A program made the position numbers and the translations under genes. A stretch of DNA of 34,604 bases from contig VGSF01000050.1 of assembly GCA_016875165.1 (NCBI GenBank), positions 1-34,604 of the forward strand, given 5' to 3'. Source of the DNA: Deltaproteobacteria bacterium (lineage in GTDB: Bacteria > Desulfobacterota > SM23-61). This document shows, piece after piece, positions 1 through 7,981 of the stretch (position 1 is its first letter; every line of letters begins with the position of its first letter). The notes below the pieces were generated by a model. The model saw only the letters and a list, made by a program, of their open reading frames with translations. It made no database searches and was not told the origin of the DNA.

Positions 1-1
1 T

Positions 2-192
2 GAGCTTCTTGCAAAAGTCCGTAATTTACCCTTCGACAGGCTCAGGGTGAACGGGCTTAGGTTGAAATTATTTAGTTTTTCCGTTCGTGGTGAGCCCTTC
101 GACTCACCGTTCGCCCTGAGGTTCTCGAAGGGTGAACGGTTCGCTCAGGACAAGCTTGTCGAACCACAAAAAAATACTTTTGCAAGAGGCTC
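2..192. repeat. MITE-like element with 17-bp terminal inverted repeats
   Basis: The ends 2-18 (GAGCTTCTTGCAAAAGT) and 176-192 (ACTTTTGCAAGAGGCTC) are inverted copies with one mismatch. The interior holds several versions of the palindromic words TTCGACAGGCTCAGG and CCTGAG...TCGAAGGG, both around 31-50 and around 100-160. No protein is encoded. The right end lies 30 bp before the GTG start of the exporter gene, so any promoter for that gene is inside or upstream of this element. A small non-autonomous transposable element is the simplest reading. Confidence 0.6.
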
Positions 193-222
193 TATTAATA
201 ACCATTTTGGGAGAGATGAATC

Positions 223-3138
223 GTGCGAAGAAAAAATAACAATTTCCAGAAAATTTGTGCCAAAGCTATAATATTCTTTTTCATCTGGAGTTCATTCTGC
301 CAGAGCATGCCATCTTTTGCTCAACAGCCTGCTCCACCTACAGGAATTGGGGTTTCACAAACCGCTACAATCTCCCCTGTCACTCAACCGATTGCTTTGC
401 CTTCTGGAACATTCCCGTTCCTCACGGAAATTACAGCTACCTCCGGGGACACTTTTATAGATTTGAAATGGACGCCATTTTGGAAGGAGGAAATAAGGAA
501 ACCTTCTCGTCCGAAAGAAATCGACAAATTATTAGAGAGTAGGATAGAGGAGTCTATCTCCTTAAAAGAGAAACAATTGATGCAAATGCCCCAAATTGAA
601 AAAACAATGAAATTAAGACCCGAGGAAAAAGCTAAGCTCAAAACTGAGGAATTGGAAAAAACAAAAGAAAAAATTCCTGAGGAAAAAGAGGTTGCCGGAT
701 ATATCATTTATTACGGCACAAATTCAAAGAGCTATACTAATAAGCTGGATGTCGGCAATGTCACCAATTACCGCCTCCGGGGATTAAACAATTATTCGAC
801 TTATTTCTTTACCATTCAGGCTTACACGAAAATCTGGGAGTTCAGTGAGCTTTCTAAAGAGGTTTCTGCAATCCCCAAAGAAGGGAAAGACCTTCTTTCC
901 CCAATCGAAAGAAGCTTCTTTGAAGAGAAGATACCGCAGGTCATCTCCAGAGAAATCAAGCAGTTCGCGTATGATTTTTTCTTTTCCAAAGTCAGTTCTT
1001 TTGCGCCCATTGCGGATGTTCCGGTAGGGCCAGATTACATTATTGGCCCAGGGGATGCCTTTACCATTACCCTTTGGGGCAGGATAGAGGCTTCTTTTGC
1101 AGTGGAAGTGGATCGAAACGGAGAAATCTCCCTCCCCAAGGTGGGCGTTTTGAAGGTTTGGGGCATGACTTTCTCCCAGCTTCAAAAATTTCTCTTCGAA
1201 CAAATATCTAAGTATTACAAAGATTTTCAATTGAACGTTACCATGGAGAGGCTGAAAACCATCCGGATCTTCGTTGTCGGCGAAGCTCAGTCCCCTGGGA
1301 ATTACATTTTAAGCTCCCTCTCCACCGTTTACCATGCGCTGATAGCTGCTGGAGGCCCTTCCAAAACGGGTTCCATGCGCAATATTCAACTGCTCCGTAA
1401 CGGAAAGGTTATAGAAACGATCGATCTTTACGATTTCTTTTTGCGGGGGGATCGAAGCAGGGATGTTCGTCTGCAATCGGGCGATACAATTTTCATTCCC
1501 GTCATCGGCCCCACGGTTGGGATATCCGGAAATGTAAAGAGGCCGGCGATTTATGAATTGAAAGAACCTATCCCCCTAAAAGAATTTATCGAAATGTCCG
1601 GAGGAGTCACTTTCCAGGGATATCTCCAGCGGGTTCAGGTGGAGAGGGTCGAAGTCCACCAGAAAAAAGTGGCGGTGGATTTTGACATTTCCCCTGAAGG
1701 GAAAACCCTTCCTCCTCCTTTTTCCACCCTCCTGAGAGATGGCGATTTTGTAAAAGTCTTTCCTATTTACCATCAGGCTGAAAATATCGTTTTCCTTGAA
1801 GGCCATGTGAAAAGTCCAGGAGGCTTTGAGCTAAAAAAAGGGATGAAGCTATCTGACCTCATACCCTCTTTCGATGTCTTACTCCCTGAGCCTTATCTGG
1901 GGCATGCGGAGATCCAACGCCTTCTCCCACTGGACAGAAAGCTGCAAACAATTTCTTTTAACCTTGGCAGATTATTAGAGGGAGACGAACGGAATAACAT
2001 TTCTCTCGAGAATCAAGACCGGGTGATTATCTTTGCCAAATCAACCCTAAAAGAACTACCGCAGGTGAACATAGGCGGGGAAGTTCAGGCTCCGGGGAAA
2101 TACAGGCTCATGGAAAAAATGAGGATAAAAGACCTCATCTATCAATCAGGCAATCTCAAACGCAGTGCCTACCTGCCCGAGGCAGAGATTACCCGTTTGG
2201 TAAAAACAGAAAAAGAGGTCATTTCCAAAATCTTGAATATTGACCTTAGTGAAGCTTTGAAGGATAATCCTGCCCACAATATCCTTTTAGAAGAAGATGA
2301 TTATCTCTTTGTCCGCCAGATCCCGAAATGGTATGTGGACAAAAAAATTTCCGTCACCGGAGAGGTAAAATTCCCCGGGACCTATACTTTCCATAAAGGC
2401 GAGCGCCTGAGTTCGGTCTTAAAACGGGCAGGCGGGTATACGGCGGAATCCTATCTTCCCGCTGCCTTTTTCAGCCGCGAATCCGTGCGCAAGGTGCAGG
2501 AGAAGCGCATCCGGGAATTCATCGAGGATCAGGAGGCGGAAATCATCAAAGAAGGAGCCCGCTTGATTGAGGGGGCTCTTTCCAAGGAAGACGCCGAGCA
2601 GAGGCAAAAGGCCCTGGCCCAGAGGAAAGAGGTGATAACCCGCCTGAAAGCGGCCACAGTTACCGGCCGGGTGGTCACCAAATTGATTCCCCTGGAAAAA
2701 TTCCAGGGCTCGGAATATGACTTAGAGCTGGAAGATGGAGATATGCTCCATATCCCCATGATTCCCTCTTTGGTCATGGTCATGGGGCGGGTTTATAACC
2801 CCAATGCCATCCTTTATTCAAAAGAAAAACCCCTTGAATACTACCTGAGCAAAGTCGGCGGGCCGGCGGAGAATGCCGACGAGAAAAGGATACACCTGGT
2901 CAAAGCTGATGGCTCGGTGTTGAGCCGCACCCAGGAAAGGATTTTTGGATTTCGCTGGGACCCGGAATCCAAACGCTGGAGTTCAGGCGGATTTATGACC
3001 ACAAAGATAGATCCGGGCGATACTATTTTAGTCCCCGAGAAATATGAAAGGATCTACTGGACGAAGGAGATTAAGGACTGGACCCAGATCCTCTTCCAGA
3101 TCGCCATAGCCGCCGGAGTCATCGCCGCATTGTATTGA
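223..3138 (+). CDS. Polysaccharide export protein, Wza-like, FN3-like domain plus six SLBB domains
   Basis: Likely the outer-membrane exopolysaccharide export channel (OPX/Wza group). The start is GTG at 223, with GGGAGAG at 209-215 as ribosome site; the ATG at 216 is followed by a stop after seven codons. Residues 1-34 look like a signal peptide (SFAQ). Residues about 60-220 resemble a fibronectin type III domain (TFIDLKWTPFW at the start, GYIIYYG later), but about 60 Lys/Glu-rich residues are inserted after the first strand. The polysaccharide export domain begins at IIGPGDAFTITLWG near residue 270. Six SLBB-type units follow, each opening with a phrase such as VVGEAQSPGNY, GEVQAPGKY or GEVKFPGTY and closing with a phrase such as DGDFVKV or PGDTILVP. 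A hydrophobic C-terminal helix (ILFQIAIAAGVIAALY) may span the outer membrane. At 971 aa it is far longer than the roughly 380 aa of classical Wza; multi-SLBB forms are common in Deltaproteobacteria. It heads the group with the Wzz-like and Wzi-like genes. Confidence 0.9.
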   Translation: MRRKNNNFQKICAKAIIFFFIWSSFCQSMPSFAQQPAPPTGIGVSQTATISPVTQPIALPSGTFPFLTEITATSGDTFIDLKWTPFWKEEIRKPSRPKEIDKLLESRIEESISLKEKQLMQMPQIEKTMKLRPEEKAKLKTEELEKTKEKIPEEKEVAGYIIYYGTNSKSYTNKLDVGNVTNYRLRGLNNYSTYFFTIQAYTKIWEFSELSKEVSAIPKEGKDLLSPIERSFFEEKIPQVISREIKQFAYDFFFSKVSSFAPIADVPVGPDYIIGPGDAFTITLWGRIEASFAVEVDRNGEISLPKVGVLKVWGMTFSQLQKFLFEQISKYYKDFQLNVTMERLKTIRIFVVGEAQSPGNYILSSLSTVYHALIAAGGPSKTGSMRNIQLLRNGKVIETIDLYDFFLRGDRSRDVRLQSGDTIFIPVIGPTVGISGNVKRPAIYELKEPIPLKEFIEMSGGVTFQGYLQRVQVERVEVHQKKVAVDFDISPEGKTLPPPFSTLLRDGDFVKVFPIYHQAENIVFLEGHVKSPGGFELKKGMKLSDLIPSFDVLLPEPYLGHAEIQRLLPLDRKLQTISFNLGRLLEGDERNNISLENQDRVIIFAKSTLKELPQVNIGGEVQAPGKYRLMEKMRIKDLIYQSGNLKRSAYLPEAEITRLVKTEKEVISKILNIDLSEALKDNPAHNILLEEDDYLFVRQIPKWYVDKKISVTGEVKFPGTYTFHKGERLSSVLKRAGGYTAESYLPAAFFSRESVRKVQEKRIREFIEDQEAEIIKEGARLIEGALSKEDAEQRQKALAQRKEVITRLKAATVTGRVVTKLIPLEKFQGSEYDLELEDGDMLHIPMIPSLVMVMGRVYNPNAILYSKEKPLEYYLSKVGGPAENADEKRIHLVKADGSVLSRTQERIFGFRWDPESKRWSSGGFMTTKIDPGDTILVPEKYERIYWTKEIKDWTQILFQIAIAAGVIAALY

Positions 3139-3267
3139 AAAACAGGCTATAGGCAATAGGTTATGGGTTGGAGGCCCAAAACGAACCTAACGATCTTTAC
3201 GTTATAACGTTCAACGATTTTTCGCTTCCACGCATTCACGCATATACTCATTAACCCAAGGAACGCT

Positions 3268-4560
3268 ATGAACCCCAGCAATGCAAAAAATGAAACAAGG
3301 CAACAACGAGATGAACTCCATAACGCTAAAAATGCGACAAACGCGGAAGCGGAAGAAGTCAACCTTTTGGACTACTGGCGGGTCATCAAGAAACGCTCAA
3401 GGGTCATCGGTTTTCTCTTTTTAGTTTCCGTTGCCTCGGCCGCAGTCATCAGCCTGTACATGCCCCCCATCTTCCAGGCCAAGGCCACCCTCATGCCTGT
3501 TGAATCTTCCCAGGGCAGGTTTTCAGCAGCCCTGGGGACATTGCAGAACCTACCCTTTATAGGGGGAGCCGTAGGGGGGGCCTTGGGGAAAACAGCCACC
3601 GATAAACTGGTCAGCATTCTGAACAGCCGCACGGTGGCCGAGGAAGTTATCAAATCATTAAACCTCATACCGGTTCTCTTCAAAGATGAATGGGACGAAA
3701 AAAATAAGCGCTGGATGAAAAATGAGCCCCCCACCCTTCAGAAGACTGTAACGACCCTACAGAAAAGCATGGTTAAGGTTGCCGATGACCGCAAGGGTTT
3801 GATCTCCATCTCCGTGGAATACAAAGATCCTAAACTGGCGGCCAATATCGCCAACGAATATATAGCTGCTCTGCAGCGTTTCTTGCATTCCTCGGCCATT
3901 TCCCTGGCCAAAAGGAATCGCATTTTCCTGGAGAGGCAAATCGCGGTTACCAAGCGTGACCTGAAGGAAACGGAAGAATCTTTGAAGGACTTCCAAACCA
4001 GTAAAAAAATCTCCGTTCTCGATGCCCAGGCCGAGGCGGCAATCAAGGCGCTTGGCGAGCTGAAAGCCCAGATCATTGCCCGGGAAGTGCAGTTGGGGGC
4101 CTTCCGTGAATTTGCCACCCGGGAACACCCCGACGTAAAAAGGCTGGAGGACGAACTTAGGGAATTGAGCCTGCAGCTGAAACGCCTTGAGGAAGGCCCG
4201 AAAAATCCGGATAAGAATAAGAAAGAGTCAATCGGAGCTTTCATAACCTTATCCGACGCTCCGACTGTTGGGCTGGAATATGGCCGCCTGAGGCGGGACG
4301 CCATGGTTCAGCAAAAAGTCTTTGAACTGCTAACCCAGCAACTGGAGCTGGCCAAGATCGAAGAAGCCAAGGACGATATAACTTTTCAGGTTATCGACCC
4401 GGCTATTCCCCCGGAAAAACGCATCAAACCCCAAAGAACGTTGAATGTCCTGCTGGCCGGGGTAGTTTCATTATTCCTGGGAGTCTTCCTTGCTTTTTTC
4501 CTCGAATATCTCTCCCGCCAAAAATCCTACTCCCAACCCAATGACCCAATAACCCAATGA
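3268..4560 (+). CDS. Wzz/GNVR-type polysaccharide chain-length determinant
   Basis: Inner-membrane polysaccharide co-polymerase, expected to set chain length and couple synthesis to the exporter. The 430 residues show a first membrane segment around 47-67 (VIGFLFLVSVASAAVISLYM) and a periplasmic Wzz domain with ATLMPVESS. A long charged coiled coil lies in the middle (ERQIAVTKRDLKETEESLKDF to LRELSLQLKRLEEG). The proline-rich IDPAIPPEKRIKPQR precedes the second membrane segment near 392-412. No Walker motifs or tyrosine-kinase domain follow, so this is a kinase-less PCP. The start ATG at 3268 has AAGGA at 3259-3263. The last codons (QPNDPITQ) are made of repeated AATGACCC-like octamers and run straight into the next start by an ATGA overlap. 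Confidence 0.88.
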   Translation: MNPSNAKNETRQQRDELHNAKNATNAEAEEVNLLDYWRVIKKRSRVIGFLFLVSVASAAVISLYMPPIFQAKATLMPVESSQGRFSAALGTLQNLPFIGGAVGGALGKTATDKLVSILNSRTVAEEVIKSLNLIPVLFKDEWDEKNKRWMKNEPPTLQKTVTTLQKSMVKVADDRKGLISISVEYKDPKLAANIANEYIAALQRFLHSSAISLAKRNRIFLERQIAVTKRDLKETEESLKDFQTSKKISVLDAQAEAAIKALGELKAQIIAREVQLGAFREFATREHPDVKRLEDELRELSLQLKRLEEGPKNPDKNKKESIGAFITLSDAPTVGLEYGRLRRDAMVQQKVFELLTQQLELAKIEEAKDDITFQVIDPAIPPEKRIKPQRTLNVLLAGVVSLFLGVFLAFFLEYLSRQKSYSQPNDPITQ

Positions 4561-6131
4561 ACGCAAAAAACAAGGTATTATTTCTCGTTTGTCTATCTTG
4601 TCTCGCCTTTCCCGCATCTTCTTGGGCTATTTCTTCGGTAAACGTCCCGCTTAATAGCTGGGTTTATAATGCCCTGGATAGGCTGGAAGCTTACGGGCTG
4701 ATCGAAAGCGCCCTTTCCGGAACAAAACCATATTCCCGGCTGGAAGCCGCCCGCCTAACGGCCGAGGGATTTAAAAAATGGGAAGAACTCCCATCCCCGA
4801 AAAAATCATCAGGCTTTGCCGATAAAACGTTGATTCCTTCCCTGCTTGAACGACTCAAGAAGGAGTTTAAAGTTGAGCTGGTTGAGTTGGGCATTCTGGA
4901 AGGGCCGCGCGCTCACACGTATCTGAAGCCGGTTGATGAGGTAATCCTCAAATACATATTCCAGACAGATAATCCGGTCCTCCGTCCCCAAAACGGTTTC
5001 CCGCAGACTCATACCATCTACCCCATTTACAACAACGATGGAATCATCTACCGGAAGCATCATAATTTTTCGCTCGAGGTTCAGGGCGAAGGCAGACTCT
5101 GGAATCATTTCTCCCTCTTTTACCGACCGATCCTGAAGGTTTCCGAGAGCGAAGGGAGCGAGGTTCAGTTAGAAAAAGGTTACCTCAAAGTTGGAGGAGC
5201 CAAGATTGAGCTGGAAGTTGGGCGGGATTCCCTTTGGTGGGGCCCAGGTTATCACGGCGCCTTGTTGATGACCAATAATGCCCGGCCCTTTGACCTGATT
5301 AAGCTTTCTAACTCTCAACCTTTTCTTGTCCCCATTCTGGGCCCTTTCAAATTTAACCTCTTTCTTTCTCGCCTTGATTATGGAGAGCCAGCCGTTGCCA
5401 AACCTCTGCTTTATGGTTTGCGTTTAAATATTAAACCACATCCGATTCTTGAGTTTGGAATTTCTCATATAGTAATTTTCGAGGGAGAGGGCAGAAGGGA
5501 TTTAAGCCTTAGTGACTACGTAAGTATCTTGTATAGCAACAGGAACCTGTCTGGAAAATTGGAAAGTAACCAGCAGGTAGCGATTGATTTGGTTTTGCGC
5601 TGGCCGAACTTCGACAAAATTTTGCCCATGGCCCGTTCCCTAAAATTCTATGGCGAATATGGGGCCGAAGATACAGGGTTCCTCCCTGACCGCCGCGCCT
5701 TTTTATTGGGTCTTGTTTTAAATGATCTTTTTCTCCTGGGAAGATTGAATCTCCAAATGGAATATACGAACACTTCCCCCCGGGACGTTCCCGGCGCCTG
5801 GTATAGCCATGGATTATACCCCCCTATCTATCATGAACGAATTTTTGGGCATCATGTGGGAAGTAACGGAGAAGATATTTTTATCCGCTTAACCGCTTAT
5901 TTATCGGAAAAAATTTTGTTGGGAACGGATTTTAACGCTGAGACCCATGGGAAAAGGGATGCCATTCAGACCAACAGCTATCAATGGGGTGCCGACGTGG
6001 ATTATTTGATCAATGACCGGATGAACCTGAAAGGGCGGTATATCCTCGAAAAATTCAAAGACCCGAATTCTATAGCCGGTGGTGATAGCGCCCGTCATCT
6101 TTTCGGGATGGAATTCCGCCTAACTTTTTAA
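4557..6131 (+). CDS. Capsule assembly Wzi-like outer-membrane beta-barrel protein
   Basis: Residues 1-25 are a signal peptide ending SSWA. Residues about 28-75 (VPLNSWVYNALDRLEAYGLIESAL...RLEAARL) resemble an SLH-type helical unit often found before Wzi barrels. The remainder alternates short amphipathic strands and turns typical of outer-membrane barrels, with DSLWWGPGYHGALLMTNNARP, the hallmark region of the Wzi family, near residues 223-243. It ends in an aromatic residue (LTF), as barrels usually do. Wzi proteins anchor or assemble exported polysaccharide at the cell surface. The gene overlaps the Wzz-like gene by 4 bp (ATGA), so the two are probably translationally coupled. At 524 aa the length is normal for the family. 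Confidence 0.85.
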   Translation: MNAKNKVLFLVCLSCLAFPASSWAISSVNVPLNSWVYNALDRLEAYGLIESALSGTKPYSRLEAARLTAEGFKKWEELPSPKKSSGFADKTLIPSLLERLKKEFKVELVELGILEGPRAHTYLKPVDEVILKYIFQTDNPVLRPQNGFPQTHTIYPIYNNDGIIYRKHHNFSLEVQGEGRLWNHFSLFYRPILKVSESEGSEVQLEKGYLKVGGAKIELEVGRDSLWWGPGYHGALLMTNNARPFDLIKLSNSQPFLVPILGPFKFNLFLSRLDYGEPAVAKPLLYGLRLNIKPHPILEFGISHIVIFEGEGRRDLSLSDYVSILYSNRNLSGKLESNQQVAIDLVLRWPNFDKILPMARSLKFYGEYGAEDTGFLPDRRAFLLGLVLNDLFLLGRLNLQMEYTNTSPRDVPGAWYSHGLYPPIYHERIFGHHVGSNGEDIFIRLTAYLSEKILLGTDFNAETHGKRDAIQTNSYQWGADVDYLINDRMNLKGRYILEKFKDPNSIAGGDSARHLFGMEFRLTF

Positions 6132-6148
6132 TAAATGGTTTAAACATA

Positions 6149-6449
6149 ATGAACGAGATGAACCCAATGAATTTTTGGAATAATAAACGAAGTTTGGTAA
6201 CCGGCGGCGCTGGATTCCTCGGTTTTTTTGTAGTGGAAAGATTACGGGAGCGAGGCTGAAAAGATAGCCAAGCTCACCGGATTTAGAGTAAGGATCACTT
6301 GAGATAACAGTAAGTCCGATGGCCAGCCAAGAAGGTTGCTTGATATCGCCAAAGCTGAGAGAGAATTTGGTTTTAAGTCTATGACGGATTTTGACGAGGG
6401 GTTGAAGAAGACAATTGAATGGTATTTCTCCGCCAAATCGACCGCATAG
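6149..6449 (+). pseudogene. Remnant of an NAD-dependent nucleotide-sugar epimerase, interior deleted
   Basis: From ATG 6149 the frame reads a 36-codon N-terminus with the Rossmann start RSLVTGGAGFLGFFVVERL, then stops at TGA 6257. In another frame, 6252-6449 gives EAEKIAKLTGFRVRIT, an in-frame TGA, then [39 protein letters not shown] and a stop. These match the beginning and end of GDP-fucose-synthase/WcaG-like epimerases (the C-terminal DGQPRRCLD...FGFKA.T..DEGL..TI.WY block). About 230 central residues are missing, so the gene is dead. It follows the Wzi-like gene by 17 bp and suggests this locus once carried sugar-nucleotide synthesis. Confidence 0.8.
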
Positions 6450-6466
6450 ACTGAATAGATAGACCA

Positions 6467-6532
6467 TTTGAAGAAGGCCTTAAAAAAACCATCGATTAGT
6501 ACCTCCAAACTCAATTAACGGTAACACTTTAG
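6467..6532 (+). pseudogene. Second epimerase C-terminal remnant
   Basis: Immediately after the first remnant, the frame starting at 6467 reads FEEGLKKTID, stop, YLQTQLT. This is the same C-terminal signature ([11 protein letters not shown]) as the preceding remnant, with one nonsense codon (TAG 6497) where the family has tryptophan. It could be the tail of a second, adjacent epimerase gene or a duplication of the first. Its end is fused to the repeat terminus at 6521. Confidence 0.55.
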
Positions 6533-6541
6533 CTTTTTGAA
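6521..6541 (-). repeat. Solo terminus of the 250-bp structured repeat family
   Basis: The sequence GTAACACTTTAGCTTTTTGA is the reverse complement of the right end (TCAAAG.GCTAAAGTGTTAC) of the three full copies at 17.6, 21.9 and 30.2 kb. None of the body of the repeat is attached here. It therefore looks like a decayed copy or deletion scar at the junction with the epimerase remnant. Confidence 0.55.
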
Positions 6542-6558
6542 AACCATCCCGAACAGGG

Positions 6559-6778
6559 TGATTTTTAAGGGCGTCATTCCTGCGAAAGCAGGAATCCAGG
6601 ATTTTCAAATGCTTATAAATACCCTGGACTCCGGTTTTCACCTGCCTGTGCCTGGCAGACAGGTGAAAACCGGAGTCCAGAGGTTTGATAACTCCTTGAA
6701 ATAACTGTCCGCCTGAGGCAGACGGCTTTCGCCGGAATGACGGGGAAAGGGGCTTTCGGACTTTTTACGAGTTCATCA
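6559..6778. repeat. MITE-like repeat with ATTCCGG palindromes and a 21-bp hairpin
   Basis: The right end 6759-6778 (GACTTTTTACGAGTTCATCA) is, apart from one base, the inverse of the left end of the copy at 18802. The left end is degenerate. Inside are the palindromic CATTCCTGCGAAAGCAGGAATCC, a perfect inverted repeat 6624-6644 / 6660-6680 with a 15-nt loop, and GGCTTTCGCCGGAATGAC. Repeats of this style are widespread in bacterial intergenic DNA. No protein is encoded. Confidence 0.6.
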
Positions 6779-6877
6779 TAAGTAAGTTGACACCAGGTTG
6801 ACACCAGAGTCCTTTAATCATGCTTGCAAGCATAAGGTAAGGCGGCTGGCATTGAAAGCTGGGGAAAGTCAAATAGT

Positions 6878-6930
6878 AAGCCCATTACTGGTCAGGGTAG
6901 CAGCGGACTGGAAATGGGCTTTTGTTTTTT
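6878..6930 (+). terminator. Probable rho-independent terminator
   Basis: AAGCCCATT (6878-6886) pairs with AATGGGCTT (6913-6921), followed by the T-rich tail TTGTTTTTT. The loop is long (26 nt), so the stem may enclose further structure. Upstream lie two direct copies of GTTGACACCA (6786-6795, 6797-6806) and a 14-nt palindrome ATGCTTGCAAGCAT. The whole of 6786-6930 could thus be a short transcription unit, but I do not recognise a known RNA family in it. Confidence 0.5.
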
Positions 6931-6972
6931 AAAGGCAATTTCCTCCCCGCTTCATTTCTTTGTGAAAAAGAT

Positions 6973-7137
6973 TAATTAGTTCTCATCCGGAAACTCCCTC
7001 TCCCCTTGCGGGAGAGGGGCGGGGTGAGGGGAAAATAAAAAGAATAATATGTGATTCTAAATCATTATCACCCCCACCCTTCCCTCCCCCGTCGAAGGGG
7101 GAGGTGAAAAGGTTGGTTTCCAGATGGGAACGAATTA
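6973..7137. repeat. 165-bp inverted-repeat element with 22-bp ends
   Basis: The ends 6973-6994 and 7116-7137 (starting TAATTAGTTCTCATCC, ending ATGGGAACGAATTA) are inverted copies with three mismatches in 22. Inside are two strong G/C hairpins: CCCTCTCC..GGAGAGGG near 6996-7018 and CCTCCCCC..GGGGGAGG at 7083-7104. The element ends 38 bp before the ATG of the lipoprotein gene, so that gene's promoter must be in, or have been displaced by, the element. Confidence 0.6.
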
Positions 7138-7174
7138 GATGAGGGAGTGTATTTTTTTTAGCAAGGAGAAAGAA

Positions 7175-7969
7175 ATGTTTAAAATTATGAGCGTTATTAT
7201 TTTGGGGATTTTAATGATTGGACTGGCAGGTTGTGACCTCAGAACTCCGGAAATTCAAGGGACAGTCCTGGATGCAGAGACTAAACAGCCTGTGGAGGGG
7301 GCATGGGTGACAGCAACACTGGAAGTATACAGTAAAACCGTTGCCGGTGATGTCCACCAATCTTTATTTGTTGGAAAAACTTGGACAGATAAAGAGGGAA
7401 AGTTCGTATTACCCCAAAAAGATTTTAAGAAGCCATCATTTTCAGTAAGTTATGGAATTAAAGTTGAAGGGCTTGGCGTGAAAGTTACATCTGCGGGTAA
7501 GAGAGGTTGGAAATCTATAAAAGAATATGGAAGAAAGGAGAGTATGAATATCTTTTTAGACCCCCTAAAAGATGAATTAAAAATTGAAGAAGGTTATTCA
7601 TCAGAAATTAGATGGTTATATGAATATTGCCTTACAGGTCGGGTTGGATTAGCTATGCCCGCGGTGGAAGGTGGATGTGATGATAAAGAACTAAATCTGG
7701 CTATTGCTGAGTATGAAAGGTTCTTGGAACAGCATAAAAGACCTGCAGAAGAAGGGAAAGTTAAGGGATATAGTATTTATATGGAACAATTAGCCTATCT
7801 TTATGAAAAGAAGGGTGATTTAAACAAGGCGATTGAAACTCTTAAAAAGAAAATTGCTTTTATAGAAAAACGTGGTCTTTTAAGACATGAGAATTGGCAG
7901 AAGGAGAAATCAAATATCGAAAGAAAGACTAATGAACTTCAACAAAAAATCAAAAAAAATAAAAATTGA
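7175..7969 (+). CDS. Lipoprotein with carboxypeptidase-regulatory-like (beta) domain
   Basis: A predicted lipoprotein of 264 aa. The start is ATG 7175, with AAGGAG at 7163-7168; an in-frame ATG at 7139 lacks a ribosome site. The N-terminus (MFKIMSVIILGILMIGLAGC) is a lipoprotein signal with a LAGC lipobox. Residues about 25-120 (IQGTVLDAETKQPVEGAWVTAT ... TDKEGKFVLP) match the carboxypeptidase-regulatory/CNA-B-like beta fold used for surface display. The C-terminal third is helical and TPR-like (LAIAEYERFLEQ, MEQLAYLYEKKGDLNKAIETLKKKIAFIEKRG). The stop is 12 bp before the giant gene, so the two are probably cotranscribed, and the lipoprotein may help secrete or anchor the giant. The gene is conspicuously AT-rich. 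The exact function is unknown. Confidence 0.7.
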   Translation: MFKIMSVIILGILMIGLAGCDLRTPEIQGTVLDAETKQPVEGAWVTATLEVYSKTVAGDVHQSLFVGKTWTDKEGKFVLPQKDFKKPSFSVSYGIKVEGLGVKVTSAGKRGWKSIKEYGRKESMNIFLDPLKDELKIEEGYSSEIRWLYEYCLTGRVGLAMPAVEGGCDDKELNLAIAEYERFLEQHKRPAEEGKVKGYSIYMEQLAYLYEKKGDLNKAIETLKKKIAFIEKRGLLRHENWQKEKSNIERKTNELQQKIKKNKN

Positions 7970-7981
7970 CAAGAGGTTAAC

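Noticed and set aside
6885-6912. GGTCAGGGTAGCAGC resembling the core of bacterial signal-recognition-particle RNA
   Set aside because: The apical GGAAG loop and the rest of the conserved domain are missing; the similarity is only a few bases.
6840-6912. Possible GEMM-like or other riboswitch upstream of the lipoprotein gene
   Set aside because: The conserved GGCAAA and CGCAAAGC cores are absent, and the downstream gene is about 245 bp away beyond a repeat.
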